Position numbers and translations under genes: made by a program. From positions 63,641 through 127,640 of the forward strand of contig LIHJ01000089.1 of NCBI GenBank assembly GCA_001399805.1: 64,000 nt of DNA, in the 5' to 3' direction. Positions 26,447 through 35,454 of the stretch are shown here, one piece after another. Every line of letters starts with the position of its first letter. The first letter of the stretch is position 1. The notes under the pieces are model-generated. The model saw nothing but the letters and a program-made list of their open reading frames with translations, was not told where the DNA came from and did no database searches. Origin of the DNA: Candidatus Bathyarchaeota archaeon BA1. GTDB taxonomy: Archaea; Thermoproteota; Bathyarchaeia; Bathyarchaeales; Bathyarchaeaceae.

Positions 26447-27407
26447 CAAGATCAGCAATATCCACACTATGTTCATAAATCCGGCTCATTGAGGAGGCGG
26501 CAGAGAGGATGTGGGGAGCAACCTCGATGGGCTGGTCGTGAGCCATCGTCTCAATCTCATGAAAGAGGGTTGAAACCTTTTCCCTCTCGGCTCTCACCGC
26601 CTCGGCCAACGAAGTATCATGGGAAAACAACGCCTTTAGAGCATTTTCATGAGAATCATATACAACCTTATGAAAACGTAGCATAAGTTGTGAAAGTTCT
26701 TTCCTAATTTTCACATCTTCCAATCTAACTGTTGTCTCAGCCATCTGTGCCGAATGATCACCGATCGATTCAACTAGGCTCGCTGTTAAACGGTAGTCTA
26801 GGCAATCAATAGGGCGAATCTCCAATTTTTCACTCAAACCCGGGTTCTGGATAACCGTTCGTAGGATTCGCACCAAAAGAAAATACAATCGGTTAACTTC
26901 GTTATCCCTTGCAATCACGTTTTTTGCCAGATGCATGTCGCTTTCAATCAAGGCGGTTACCGCATCCCGATGCATCCCCGATGCGATGGAGTACTCCCGG
27001 CGAAGAATCTTTTCGGGTGGGAAGGCGGAGGGTTCTAGAAGGCATTGCATAACGATTCGAGAGTAATCCTCCTCAATGATCTCTAAGCCAATTAAGCGAC
27101 TGGACGCCTGTTTAACCCGCTCACGATCACCCGGGCTCATTCTTTCTTCGGCTTCAACCCGAATAATATCGTAACCAAGCAGATAATTCCCAATAATTTC
27201 ACGCTCCAGGATGGGTGTGGGCTTAATTACCACCACCTGCGGAGCCCGCTCCACATCATACTTCGCATCAAGGACAAGCCGCCCATCAGCAGTTTCGGAT
27301 ATGGCAATGGGCACTCCCTTATTAAGCCTGTTTCGCTCAGCCCAATCCTTAGGCAGACAAACAAAAAAGGTTCCACTGATAGTTTGTTGAATCTTTCGGA
27401 GCTCCAT
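26427..27407 (-). CDS. AbrB-PhoU domain regulator
   Basis: About 326 residues from the Met at 27407. The N-terminus is a SpoVT/AbrB DNA-binding-type strand pair (RKIQQTISGTFFVCLPKDWA), followed by two PhoU-like three-helix repeats rich in acidic metal-binding positions (MAETTVRLEDVKIR; HEIETMAHDQP). Such archaeal fusions are thought to control phosphate uptake. No pst genes are in the window. The open frame extends four codons upstream and overlaps the 5' region of the divergent DUF429 frame. Confidence 0.8.
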   Translation of the reverse strand: MELRKIQQTISGTFFVCLPKDWAERNRLNKGVPIAISETADGRLVLDAKYDVERAPQVVVIKPTPILEREIIGNYLLGYDIIRVEAEERMSPGDRERVKQASSRLIGLEIIEEDYSRIVMQCLLEPSAFPPEKILRREYSIASGMHRDAVTALIESDMHLAKNVIARDNEVNRLYFLLVRILRTVIQNPGLSEKLEIRPIDCLDYRLTASLVESIGDHSAQMAETTVRLEDVKIRKELSQLMLRFHKVVYDSHENALKALFSHDTSLAEAVRAEREKVSTLFHEIETMAHDQPIEVAPHILSAASSMSRIYEHSVDIADLVMPRPA

Positions 27408-27491
27408 ACTGATCCTCAACGCAAATATGTATCCCTTTCAAATAAGAGTTATACCAACTTAGTACTCAAGAGTGGGTGGGCAATACTGGGG

Positions 27492-28076
27492 TTGCAGGAA
27501 AACGTCATCGTAGGTATAGATCTGGCGGGAGTATCAACAAATCCAGCAGGATGGGCTATGTGGAAAAACAGGGGAATCTCCACCTGCCACCTATACGATG
27601 GTGAGGAAACCGTAAAACATTCAATAAATTGCGACCCAACCCTCATCGCGATAGACGCCCCTCTAAGCCTACCGGCAAAGCACATCACGAGGGCGGCAGA
27701 TAAGGAAATGTATAAATGTGGATACCCGGACTTTCCCCCACGCTTTCCAGCCATGGGAAAATTGACCATGGCAATAAAAATAACTAACACAATGGAAGAA
27801 ATGGGATTTAATGTCATCGAGGTTCACCCAGCATCCACCCACAAGGCGCTAAAAATGCCTACAAGGGATTGGGGCAAAATTCGAACGATTTTCATACGCA
27901 TGGGTTCAGAGGAAGATGCAAACCTGCGTGTCTTAACACCCTACGAAATTGATGCGGTAACGGCAATGTTAACTGGACCTCCCTACTTGCGAGGGAAAAT
28001 AGAATTAGTGGGAAATCTGGAAGAGGGCCGTATTGCTGTCCCGTTTAAAGAGGATTGGAGGCGACTGCAACTGTGA
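27492..28076 (+). CDS. DUF429 RNase H-fold predicted nuclease
   Basis: The homology starts at ENVIVGIDLAGVSTNPAGWA, so the TTG at 27492 is a likelier start than the open-frame start at 27384, giving about 194 residues. Other blocks are LIAIDAPLSLP, YPDFPPRFPAMGKLT, VIEVHPAST and YEIDAVTAMLTG, with acidic residues placed as in RNase H-fold proteins. Function is unproven. Its TGA overlaps the alternative GTG start of DP1, suggesting coupling. Confidence 0.75.
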   Translation: MQENVIVGIDLAGVSTNPAGWAMWKNRGISTCHLYDGEETVKHSINCDPTLIAIDAPLSLPAKHITRAADKEMYKCGYPDFPPRFPAMGKLTMAIKITNTMEEMGFNVIEVHPASTHKALKMPTRDWGKIRTIFIRMGSEEDANLRVLTPYEIDAVTAMLTGPPYLRGKIELVGNLEEGRIAVPFKEDWRRLQL

Positions 28077-29620
28077 GCGAAATACTGCAGAAGGCTGTTT
28101 CCCTTGCAATATCAGCTGGTTACCAGCTTGATAAGGAGGCCTTTGAGTTTTTAAAGATGTTACCTCAAAAAATGGATTCAATTGGGTTAATACAGGAAAC
28201 CATCAAAAGGATAGAGCTGCTCCCTGAAAAACCCTTGTTCATTGGCCGAGGTTTTCTAGAGGATGTAGTGAAGGAACTTTTTCCCGAGAGGGAAGAGATG
28301 AAGCCAACACCTCCCCCCTCATCACCCATCCTTGAGGCTAGGAAGGCTATTTTTCGCGCATATGCAAGAAATATCGACGCAGACCTAAAGGTGATCGAGG
28401 ATCCCACGGATAAAATATGCGCCAGTGGTTCTGTCGAGGAGTATTTGGAATATTTTCAAGACCGCTTTAAGCGGATACAGAGATTTTTGAGGCAAAGAGT
28501 GGACGCCAAAGATGCCATGCCCATATCGGAGGCACTTAAGGCTTCAGTGAATTCAAAGGTCAAGATTATCGGCATGATCACTGAGCGACGAGAATATAAA
28601 CAAAGGACTATTTTAAGAGTTGAAGATCTGGAGGCCGGTGCGACAGTACTTGTTTCAGCAAGTGCGGGCCCAGAGGTTATGGAAAAGGTGCAAGCATTAT
28701 TATTGGATCAGGTTGTCTGTATCAGCGCCATTAAAGGCAGAAATGACTTGCTTATTGCAGAGGATTTTATTTGGCCTGATATCCCCCAAAAAAGACCACA
28801 TAAGGCTTCAATTCCCGTTTGTGCAGCCCTCATATCAGATTTGCATGTTGGAAGCAGGATGTTTATGCGTGAGGAGTTCAACCGTTTTTTGTTGTGGTTG
28901 AACGGTAAGTTTGGGAATGGGAACTTAAGGGATATAGCGAGTCACGTCAAATATGTGATTGTTGCCGGTGATATCGTTGATGGAGTAGGTGTTTATCCGG
29001 GGCAAATAAGGGAACTGGCGATAAGAGACATCTATGGGCAGTATCAAGCAACGTCAAAGCTCATTACGCAGATCCCGGACCACATCGAAGTGATCATTAT
29101 ACCTGGCGACCATGACGCGACCCGAAAGGCGCTGCCCCAGCCTGCCATCCCTCGTAGTTACGCGGAACCGCTGTATGAAGCAAGAAATGTGCGCTTGGTG
29201 GGAAGCCCGTGTCTGGTGTGCCTTCACGGAGTGGAGCTATTACTATATCACGGGCGCAGTTTGATCGATATCACTGCAGTCGTCCCAAACGTAAGCTTAC
29301 AAACACCGGACAAGGCCATGAGGCTCCTTCTACAAAGTAGACACCTCGCGCCCATTTATGGACAGAGGACCCCTGTAGCTCCGGAAAAGCAAGACTTCAT
29401 GGTCATAGAAAGAGCACCAGACATTTTTCATACTGGACACGTGCACGTGCTAAAATACGATACGTATCGTGGAGTTCTCATGATGAACTCAGGCGCTTGG
29501 CAAAAACAAACCGCATACCAAAGAAAAATGGGGCTGGATCCCACCCCAGGGATTGTTCCCATCGTGAGCCTCCAAACGTTGCAAGTCTCGCCCATCAGCT
29601 TTGCTGCGCCTTACGCGTAA
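28055..29620 (+). CDS. polB: DNA polymerase II (PolD) small subunit DP1
   Basis: Proofreading (3'-5' exonuclease) subunit of the archaeal replicase PolD. The 521 residues (TTG 28055; GTG 28073 is an equally good start) comprise an N-terminal domain, an OB fold (VKIIGMITERREYKQRTILR) and a calcineurin-type phosphodiesterase: ISDLHVGSR, VAGDIVDGVG, IIPGDHDATRKALPQPAIPR and HTGHVHVLKY. The third motif has GDHD where many phosphoesterases have GNHD. The partner DP2 lies at 44.5 kb. Confidence 0.93.
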   Translation: MEATATVSEILQKAVSLAISAGYQLDKEAFEFLKMLPQKMDSIGLIQETIKRIELLPEKPLFIGRGFLEDVVKELFPEREEMKPTPPPSSPILEARKAIFRAYARNIDADLKVIEDPTDKICASGSVEEYLEYFQDRFKRIQRFLRQRVDAKDAMPISEALKASVNSKVKIIGMITERREYKQRTILRVEDLEAGATVLVSASAGPEVMEKVQALLLDQVVCISAIKGRNDLLIAEDFIWPDIPQKRPHKASIPVCAALISDLHVGSRMFMREEFNRFLLWLNGKFGNGNLRDIASHVKYVIVAGDIVDGVGVYPGQIRELAIRDIYGQYQATSKLITQIPDHIEVIIIPGDHDATRKALPQPAIPRSYAEPLYEARNVRLVGSPCLVCLHGVELLLYHGRSLIDITAVVPNVSLQTPDKAMRLLLQSRHLAPIYGQRTPVAPEKQDFMVIERAPDIFHTGHVHVLKYDTYRGVLMMNSGAWQKQTAYQRKMGLDPTPGIVPIVSLQTLQVSPISFAAPYA

Positions 29621-29684
29621 GCCCTCGCCAATTTTCTGGAAGACGCTCCACCGAACCTACCAAAATAGTTTCATGAAACTTTCA

Positions 29685-30251
29685 TTATATGTTTTTCGCA
29701 ACTTTACTAAGTTCATGCGCTAATATTCGTGCTATCCGTAAGGGCTCAGGTCGATTACCAAAAATAATTAATTTTCTAATGAGCCTTTCTGCATATGTTT
29801 TAGAAGTTCCAAAGGCGTGGAAGTAAACGTATCCTCTGATGCCGAGGGAAAGTTCTTGAGGAATTCCAACTTTCTCGAAAATTGCAAGCCTTTTTTCCCA
29901 ATCTGGAAAGTGGCGGAAAAGGGCGGATTTGACTGCAATATTATCGGGCTTCTCAGGATTAACAACTATCACCGGTATTTTTAGTTGACTATGAATTTGA
30001 ATGGGGTCCATTAGATTAAAGCCGCCATAGGAAATAGAGGGTAACATGATTAGATTAACGCCTTCCTTCTCCTTCTTTATCATTTCAATTAAGCGTTCTG
30101 TGGCGTCCAATCCATCTACATCGATGTGTGAAAGAAGTATTTTTTCGATTGCAAAGTTTGAAATAACTACACCTAATAATAGCGCCTTTCCTTTTCTTTC
30201 TCCAAGTTTGCCCTCAGGAAATCTTCCGTCTTCTGCCGCCAGTATTTTCAT
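29685..30251 (-). CDS. DUF99 (UPF0215) family protein
   Basis: A 188-residue archaeal DUF99 protein, a family related in fold to endonuclease V. GVVISNFAIEKILLSHIDVD holds the conserved V-D-G-x-D-A-T region, and LPSISYGGFNLMD, IPVIVVNPEKPD and VYFHAFGTSK are family blocks. Biochemical role unknown. Its start overlaps the end of the LAGLIDADG gene by 4 bases, implying a shared transcript. Confidence 0.82.
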   Translation of the reverse strand: MKILAAEDGRFPEGKLGERKGKALLLGVVISNFAIEKILLSHIDVDGLDATERLIEMIKKEKEGVNLIMLPSISYGGFNLMDPIQIHSQLKIPVIVVNPEKPDNIAVKSALFRHFPDWEKRLAIFEKVGIPQELSLGIRGYVYFHAFGTSKTYAERLIRKLIIFGNRPEPLRIARILAHELSKVAKNI

Positions 30252-31366
30252 CTTCGCTCCGATCTTAAAGAAAGTGATAGTCTCTTATGAATCTCTTTCA
30301 AAGAAAGCCCCTTCAGATCATTATTCTCCTTTATAGTTTCATTCAATTTTAGAATTCCGAGGAGCAACGCTTGCTTATCTATCCCCGCGTAATACGGGCT
30401 GTGTCTAGTCACTTTCACCCCTTTTATAAAGCCGCCAATTTTCAGAAATTTATGAGCACTACTTAAGGCTTGAGTCCGCAACATCTCATACCCAGACCAT
30501 GTCTTTCCCTTCTTTATAGATAATCTGATCCCGAATTCTTCAGCTAACCGTTTCCAGTCATAAACCAGGATAGGGTGCGCGCAAGCGAGAAAAAGATCAG
30601 GGTAAACATAACCCCGTTTGATTCTCAGGCTACATCCACCATCGGCGCTAAATGCTAGTCTTAAACCAAGTTCTCTTGTCTTTCGCTTAGATTGAATTAA
30701 AAACTTTAATGATGGCTGAGGTTTGCTAAGGTAGGCTTCAGCCCTCTCATGATGTGCGGGAGAGTGTTTTAAGGCTATACAAATAGCGTTTAAAGTTTCT
30801 ACAATAGATTTTATTTCTCGGTTATGATATGCAGTAACGTACCCTTGTTTAGGGTCTCCTCGAAAAAAGGAACCAGGCAAAACATTAAATCGATAATACA
30901 TTAGGTCTACAAAGATCTCATGTATAATACAAGAATTGCTGGATATCCCCACAAAACCCTGTTCACCATGTATACACCCGAAACCATCAGTAAGACCCAA
31001 TACACAAATTATCTTGTCAAATTCTTCAACGTACTCCTGATCTTTTAGGTTCTTAACAAATGAAGTGAGAGGTGGTTTAACATTTATTGCATCATTTTGG
31101 AAACGGTAAAATCTACTCGTTCCATTCCCTGTAGACCGCATTTCCGTTAATCTAATGGAAGAGTAGGCCTTTAACATGTTATGGATACTACCAGTTGAAC
31201 ATCGATAAAGGTGAGCCAAACTTCTGGTGCCAAGCCCTAATTCGTAAATGCCTAAAATTGACAACTCATCATAAATGTTGAATCTACTTGCATTGTAGCG
31301 CTTATTTTTGTTTTCTATACGAAATAAATTCCATTTGCCTCTTTTGCAACTTTTGAAGGACGCCAT
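30248..31366 (-). CDS. Free-standing LAGLIDADG homing endonuclease-like protein
   Basis: 372 residues. The first 60 or so form a helix-turn-helix-like segment (LGTRSLAHLYRCSTGSIHNM). Two LAGLIDADG-type helices follow: IICVLGLTDGFGCIHG (about residue 120) and ELGLRLAFSADGGCSLRIKR (about 232), each with an acidic residue. A basic DNA-contact region lies between them. It is not flanked by intein splicing blocks, so it is an independent endonuclease or a domesticated DNA-binding protein. The frame is intact, unlike the similar relic at 13.7-14.6 kb. More AT-rich than its neighbours. Confidence 0.75.
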   Translation of the reverse strand: MASFKSCKRGKWNLFRIENKNKRYNASRFNIYDELSILGIYELGLGTRSLAHLYRCSTGSIHNMLKAYSSIRLTEMRSTGNGTSRFYRFQNDAINVKPPLTSFVKNLKDQEYVEEFDKIICVLGLTDGFGCIHGEQGFVGISSNSCIIHEIFVDLMYYRFNVLPGSFFRGDPKQGYVTAYHNREIKSIVETLNAICIALKHSPAHHERAEAYLSKPQPSLKFLIQSKRKTRELGLRLAFSADGGCSLRIKRGYVYPDLFLACAHPILVYDWKRLAEEFGIRLSIKKGKTWSGYEMLRTQALSSAHKFLKIGGFIKGVKVTRHSPYYAGIDKQALLLGILKLNETIKENNDLKGLSLKEIHKRLSLSLRSERR

Positions 31367-31411
31367 CTGATAAGGCTCCTACTTAACTGCGACCTTTGAA
31401 GGGCGCTCTCT

Positions 31412-31777
31412 TTATCCCTCTATAATTTTATTAAAATCCTTGATGGCGTCTAGTGCCAAGTCAAGCAGTAAGTCGACACTTAGCTTTTTTTGTCTCATTT
31501 CGAGAAGTTCTCTCATCTTTTGAATCCAGATTAACCCTATTCGTTTCGCCGCCTCTTCTTCACTTATTTCTCCCATGTCAAGCTTATCAGTCAGAGCCTT
31601 GGCCTGAGCCACAAGACCTGATATTAGGCCTAATGAGAAACTGAAGATTTCCCCAAAACTCATTCGATACCCTGCTGAATATTCCATGTACGCTCGTAAC
31701 TTTGTGGCCTTTTCATACTGTTCTCTTGTCAGTCCGATAGTTGTCCACTCTCTCTCTTTAACCATTTTTTTTCCCAT
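31412..31777 (-). CDS. Hypothetical helical protein next to cdc6
   Basis: 121 residues, mostly helical. The first part (WTTIGLTREQYEKATKLRAY) resembles a ribbon-helix-helix start, and the C-terminal 70 residues are an amphipathic helical tail (EEEAAKRIGLIWIQKMRELL). It could be a small regulator, but no family is recognised. It lies between cdc6 and the LAGLIDADG gene on the same strand. Confidence 0.55.
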   Translation of the reverse strand: MGKKMVKEREWTTIGLTREQYEKATKLRAYMEYSAGYRMSFGEIFSFSLGLISGLVAQAKALTDKLDMGEISEEEAAKRIGLIWIQKMRELLEMRQKKLSVDLLLDLALDAIKDFNKIIEG

Positions 31778-31872
31778 CTTATTAATTTATAATTTTAATG
31801 AACACGTTGACTTATAAATTTTATCGTTAGCAAATATTAGAACTAAATGATTCCCTAGAGAAGCCTCCATCC

Positions 31873-33123
31873 TCAACTCCTACTACTCGAAATTCCTGCC
31901 AGACATTTAGGCGCATAACTAATCAGACGCTTGAGTCGATCATCAGTATGAAAAACTTCTTTAATAAGACTTCGTGCTATGCCTAAACGAATCTTTTTTG
32001 TACGCCCATATCGTCCCATGCTCACCACCCTTGAGTTCAACACCCCTATCACATCTAATTCGTTGATTAAACAGCTTACGCGCCTTTGGGTTAACGGTGA
32101 GAGCCCCGATTGATCGCAAAGTTCGCAATAAATCTCGTAAATATCCCCCGTAATGGCGCTGTTTACATTCGCCTTGCCCAACAGATAAACGCTACATAAA
32201 ACGAGTTTAGAGTGGGGCGGAAGGTTTCTCAAAGCTTCCATAATACGGTCATGCTCGATCCTCTTCTCGGCTCGACGTATATGATCCTCCACGACCGCTT
32301 CGGAGCCCTCGCGCTCCGCCAACTCACCCGCAACACGAAGAAGGTCTAGGGCACGTCGAGCGTCGCCATGCTCCGCAGCGGCCAACGCAGCACACAAACC
32401 TAAGGCACCATCAAAGAGCACGCCATCATGGAATGCCAATTGAGCGCGGTCCCGGAGAATATCTTGAAGTTCGGCTGCGTCATATGGCCTAAAAACTATC
32501 TCCTCTTCGCTTAAGCAACTTAAAACTCTGGGATCCAGAAGTTCCTTGAACCTAAGGTCGTTAGAGATGCCCACAATAGAGGTTTTGCTAAAGCGCAGGG
32601 TTTCATTTATTCTCGTCAGTTCATAGAGAAGAACATCGCCTCGTACCTTAATGAGGGCGTCAATCTCATCAAGAATAACCATGAAAAGGAGTTTGCATAA
32701 ATCCAAGCCCACCTTGAACCTGTCAAAAACTTCTCCTAAGGCTAAGCCCGTGAACGGAACCTTCACACCTATGGCGTCACATAAACTAGAGAAAACCCTA
32801 TACTCTGTGCCCGCTAACCTACAGTTTACATAGCAAACCTTAACGGGCGCTCCAAACTCCCGAGCCTTATGTATCAGTTTACTTAATACATATTTTATCA
32901 CAGCAGTTTTACCAGTTCCAGTTTTCCCGTAGATAAAAATGTTCGAACATCGGGAGCCACCTAAAACAGGAGCCACAATCTCGCCAAGGTAACGAATCTG
33001 CTCCTCACGATGTGGGAGCTTATCAGGAACATAATCGTGTCGCAGGACTTCTCTATCCTTAAAAATGGAGGTACCTTTCAAAAACCTTTCAAAGACGCTG
33101 TCTAACTCGCCAATGTCATCCAC
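31873..33123 (-). CDS. cdc6: Orc1/Cdc6 replication initiator
   Basis: AAA+ origin-binding protein that marks the origin and helps load MCM. The 416 residues include Walker A YGKTGTGKTAVIKYV (about residue 64), Walker B FMVILDEIDALI (about 147), sensor 1 SIVGISNDLRF, sensor 2 HGDARRALDLLRVA and a C-terminal winged helix (LTQRRVSCLINELDVIG). It is transcribed away from a 795-bp gene-free region holding origin-recognition-box-like sites. Confidence 0.95.
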   Translation of the reverse strand: MDDIGELDSVFERFLKGTSIFKDREVLRHDYVPDKLPHREEQIRYLGEIVAPVLGGSRCSNIFIYGKTGTGKTAVIKYVLSKLIHKAREFGAPVKVCYVNCRLAGTEYRVFSSLCDAIGVKVPFTGLALGEVFDRFKVGLDLCKLLFMVILDEIDALIKVRGDVLLYELTRINETLRFSKTSIVGISNDLRFKELLDPRVLSCLSEEEIVFRPYDAAELQDILRDRAQLAFHDGVLFDGALGLCAALAAAEHGDARRALDLLRVAGELAEREGSEAVVEDHIRRAEKRIEHDRIMEALRNLPPHSKLVLCSVYLLGKANVNSAITGDIYEIYCELCDQSGLSPLTQRRVSCLINELDVIGVLNSRVVSMGRYGRTKKIRLGIARSLIKEVFHTDDRLKRLISYAPKCLAGISSSRS

Positions 33124-33273
33124 GAGGTAGCCTCCGGCGATTAAATTTAAATGTAATACACTTCAACTCAGGCAAATAAAAACTCTCCTATAAAAAACTA
33201 AATAAAACACACAGAAACCTAAAGGAGACGCAGATCAGCTCATCATTTGCGAAAAACTGCACCAGACCCACGC

Positions 33274-33294
33274 ACCCCTACGTTTCCTTTGGAA
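33274..33294 (-). promoter_or_regulatory. Origin recognition box (ORB) A
   Basis: The minus strand reads TTCCAAAGGAAACGTAGGGG plus T. This matches the ORB layout: TTCCA-nn-GGAAAC dyad, short spacer, then the G-string that sets polarity. Expected binding site of the adjacent Orc1/Cdc6. Confidence 0.82.
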
Positions 33295-33455
33295 TAGGCC
33301 CAGAGGTTTTACCGTAGTTTCTATTCCTTTGAAAAAGGAATAGTCTGCGAAAGGTAAATTCGGCCTTGTTAATATAATAATTCTTGTAGAACACTTTTGA
33401 GTGTTTCCTAAAATTTTGTTAGAATGCATTTTGAATCTTTTGACAAGATTTATGG

Positions 33456-33475
33456 TCCAGTGGAAACGAAGGGGT
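33456..33475 (+). promoter_or_regulatory. Origin recognition box (ORB) B
   Basis: TCCAGTGGAAACGAAGGGGT on the plus strand, an almost exact textbook ORB, followed by a further G-run (TGGGGG). It faces opposite to ORB A, with an AT-rich element in between. Confidence 0.88.
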
Positions 33476-33713
33476 TGGGGGAGCATGATAAGATAAGCAT
33501 TTTGTGTCCTTAATTTCTTGCCACGCCACTCAACATTCAGTGACGGTGAAAAAGAGACGAACTGCATATCGCCTGAACCATGTTTCTTTCATTTGGCACA
33601 ACTTTTATTGTGAAAATGTGTGATGTTGCTTCTTTATAGTTTGTAATATTTACCCTGTTTTTCAGAAATTAACTATAATATGCCTATTATGCGCAAATAG
33701 ATGACCCCTAGAC

Positions 33714-33730
33714 TTCCAATGGAAAATGGG
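33714..33730 (+). promoter_or_regulatory. Degenerate mini-ORB C
   Basis: TTCCAATGGAAAATGGG keeps the TTCCA-nn-GGAAA core dyad but has a weak G-string. It may be a lower-affinity initiator site; chance cannot be excluded for a core this short. Confidence 0.45.
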
Positions 33731-33918
33731 AATATGTTTTATCTTTTTTTGCATTTTAAAGAAGATTAATATAGTGAAATTTGTGAAACAGATAAGCCCC
33801 AAAATTACTCTTATTTTCGATTTAAGGCATAATTATTCTTGCTTCGAAACTGTTCCTCAACCACAACACCTATAACTTGTGAATTGTTAAATCATAAACT
33901 ACTTGTGGGATTCTTTGG

Positions 33919-34344
33919 ATGCCAGCCAAGAAGATGCGAGTGGATATTTTCGATGAGAGTGGGAACCGTTATACGGTAACCTTTGAGGGGCAGGTGACAC
34001 GAGACAAGGCCATCCGCCTGTTGGATCTCGTTGAGTTACTTGGGGGCATGCCTGGGATTAATCCTGAATGGAGTCGTGCCACTTCTGAAGCCTCCAAATT
34101 TGACAAAATTCGCTCAATTATTGATAAACACTTCCCGATGGTATGGTTTTCGTCCAAGGATGTTCGATCCTTGTATGAGCAGGAGCTTAAGGAGCCCATC
34201 AGCCTGAGTACTGTCTCGACGTATTTATCTCGAATGGCTGACCGCGGAGTTCTTGTGAAAAGCGGACCATCCATCAGCCGACGCTACAGAATGATGACCG
34301 AAGTTTCTCAAAGAACGCTGAGTTTTATAAAAAGTAATAAGTAA
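33919..34344 (+). CDS. Winged-helix DNA-binding protein beside the origin
   Basis: 141 residues. The N-terminal strand pair VDIFDESGNRYTVTFEGQVT leads into a helical linker and a C-terminal winged helix (STVSTYLSRMADRGVLVKSG, then SRRYRM as the wing). The first gene on the herA side of the origin; it runs in the same direction as nurA and herA, separated by 93 bases. It could regulate the nurA-herA unit or act at the origin; neither is proven. Confidence 0.7.
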   Translation: MPAKKMRVDIFDESGNRYTVTFEGQVTRDKAIRLLDLVELLGGMPGINPEWSRATSEASKFDKIRSIIDKHFPMVWFSSKDVRSLYEQELKEPISLSTVSTYLSRMADRGVLVKSGPSISRRYRMMTEVSQRTLSFIKSNK

Positions 34345-34437
34345 GCGGCCAATTTTAAATGTAGAAGAGCAGGAACACAGTCAGTCATATCTATTCAAAC
34401 ATTATGAAAGAAAAACATCTCAGTACGGGGAAACTGA

Positions 34438-35454
34438 ATGAAGAGCGAAATTGAAAAAGGGTTGGCTGAGATGACGAAGAAGCTGGCTGAATATATCGAT
34501 AAGGGGCGAGTAACCGGCTATGCGGAGGTGAGAGAGGAACCGATAATCGCCGTTAGGCCAGATAAGTCTAAAATAAAGCCCTTAAGAAAGATGGATAGCT
34601 ATGAAGGATGTTTCTTGGCTGTGGACTGCTCAACGAGGACATTGAAGAGGGCAAATAATTGGGGCATTTACTTCATGCGACCCGCATATGCCTCGGTAAA
34701 AGGGCACAGCGTAGACTGGGGTTATGAAGAGAGAACATGCACTGTAATTGGAGACGCGTACAGTCGTAGGAATTTCTTAGCAGACTTCAGAATCGAGTTA
34801 GAAGGTCAGATGGCCCTAGGTCTTCTCCGAGGTAAGGTTATAACATTTTACTACGAACATCCCTATGTTCGTAGTAACTACCTTTTTTTAGATGGCGGTG
34901 GTTACTTCGGTGGGGAAAGAAAATTTCGTGTATCGCTGTATGAAGAATGTAGAAGCAAGGAGATCAACCTTCTTGCTATAAGCAAAAGCTCTCCGATGCT
35001 TCATGACGAGAAAGGTAGGGACTTTATAGCTACTACGAGCATGCTTTCCCCATATAACATCTGGGTTTATCATCCCATTAGAAAAGCAGACAAGGACCAA
35101 AGTCTGTACGGTGATGTGGCCATCGTAAAGCTATGTGAAGATAGCCCACGTGTTTTTCGTTGCGACATAATGGAGTATCTGGCTGATCGTGAAGTAGACG
35201 AGTTACTTTCTCCTCTTACTTTTATCTCAGAGGATCCGAGATGTCTTGGATATCCCATCCCTCTCTGGCTTGCTCATGAGTTCTCCGCTCCATCCGAAGA
35301 AATGCTTCTTCATTATCATGACCAAGTTGAAAAAGCGCTAAGCGAAGCGGGGTTATTGGATGCACTCCGTAGGGAGGAGCTTTCGTGTAGCTTTCCAGAC
35401 GAGATTCACGGGATAAGACATGCCTTTGAATGGGAGTGGGTAGAACATGTCTGA
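34438..35454 (+). CDS. nurA: NurA 5'-3' nuclease
   Basis: Nuclease that works with HerA, Mre11 and Rad50 to resect double-strand ends for recombination. The 338 residues show the NurA pattern: GCFLAVDCSTRTLKR (motif I, metal-binding Asp), LLRGKVITFYYEHP, and near the C-terminus LGYPIPLWLAHEFS (the G-Y-P-x-P-L-x-x-A-H motif). Its stop overlaps the herA start by 8 bases, the usual operon. Confidence 0.87.
   Translation: MKSEIEKGLAEMTKKLAEYIDKGRVTGYAEVREEPIIAVRPDKSKIKPLRKMDSYEGCFLAVDCSTRTLKRANNWGIYFMRPAYASVKGHSVDWGYEERTCTVIGDAYSRRNFLADFRIELEGQMALGLLRGKVITFYYEHPYVRSNYLFLDGGGYFGGERKFRVSLYEECRSKEINLLAISKSSPMLHDEKGRDFIATTSMLSPYNIWVYHPIRKADKDQSLYGDVAIVKLCEDSPRVFRCDIMEYLADREVDELLSPLTFISEDPRCLGYPIPLWLAHEFSAPSEEMLLHYHDQVEKALSEAGLLDALRREELSCSFPDEIHGIRHAFEWEWVEHV

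Larger units (their letters stand above)
33124..33918. other. Probable chromosomal replication origin (oriC)
   Basis: A 795-bp gene-free, AT-rich stretch directly upstream of cdc6. It holds two close matches to the archaeal origin recognition box (ORB) in opposite orientation (33274-33294 minus, 33456-33475 plus) and one degenerate copy (33714-33730). Between the first two lies an A/T-only run near TTAATATAATAATT (33370s), a good duplex-unwinding candidate. nurA and herA follow on the far side. ORB sites next to cdc6 are the standard archaeal origin arrangement. Confidence 0.82.
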
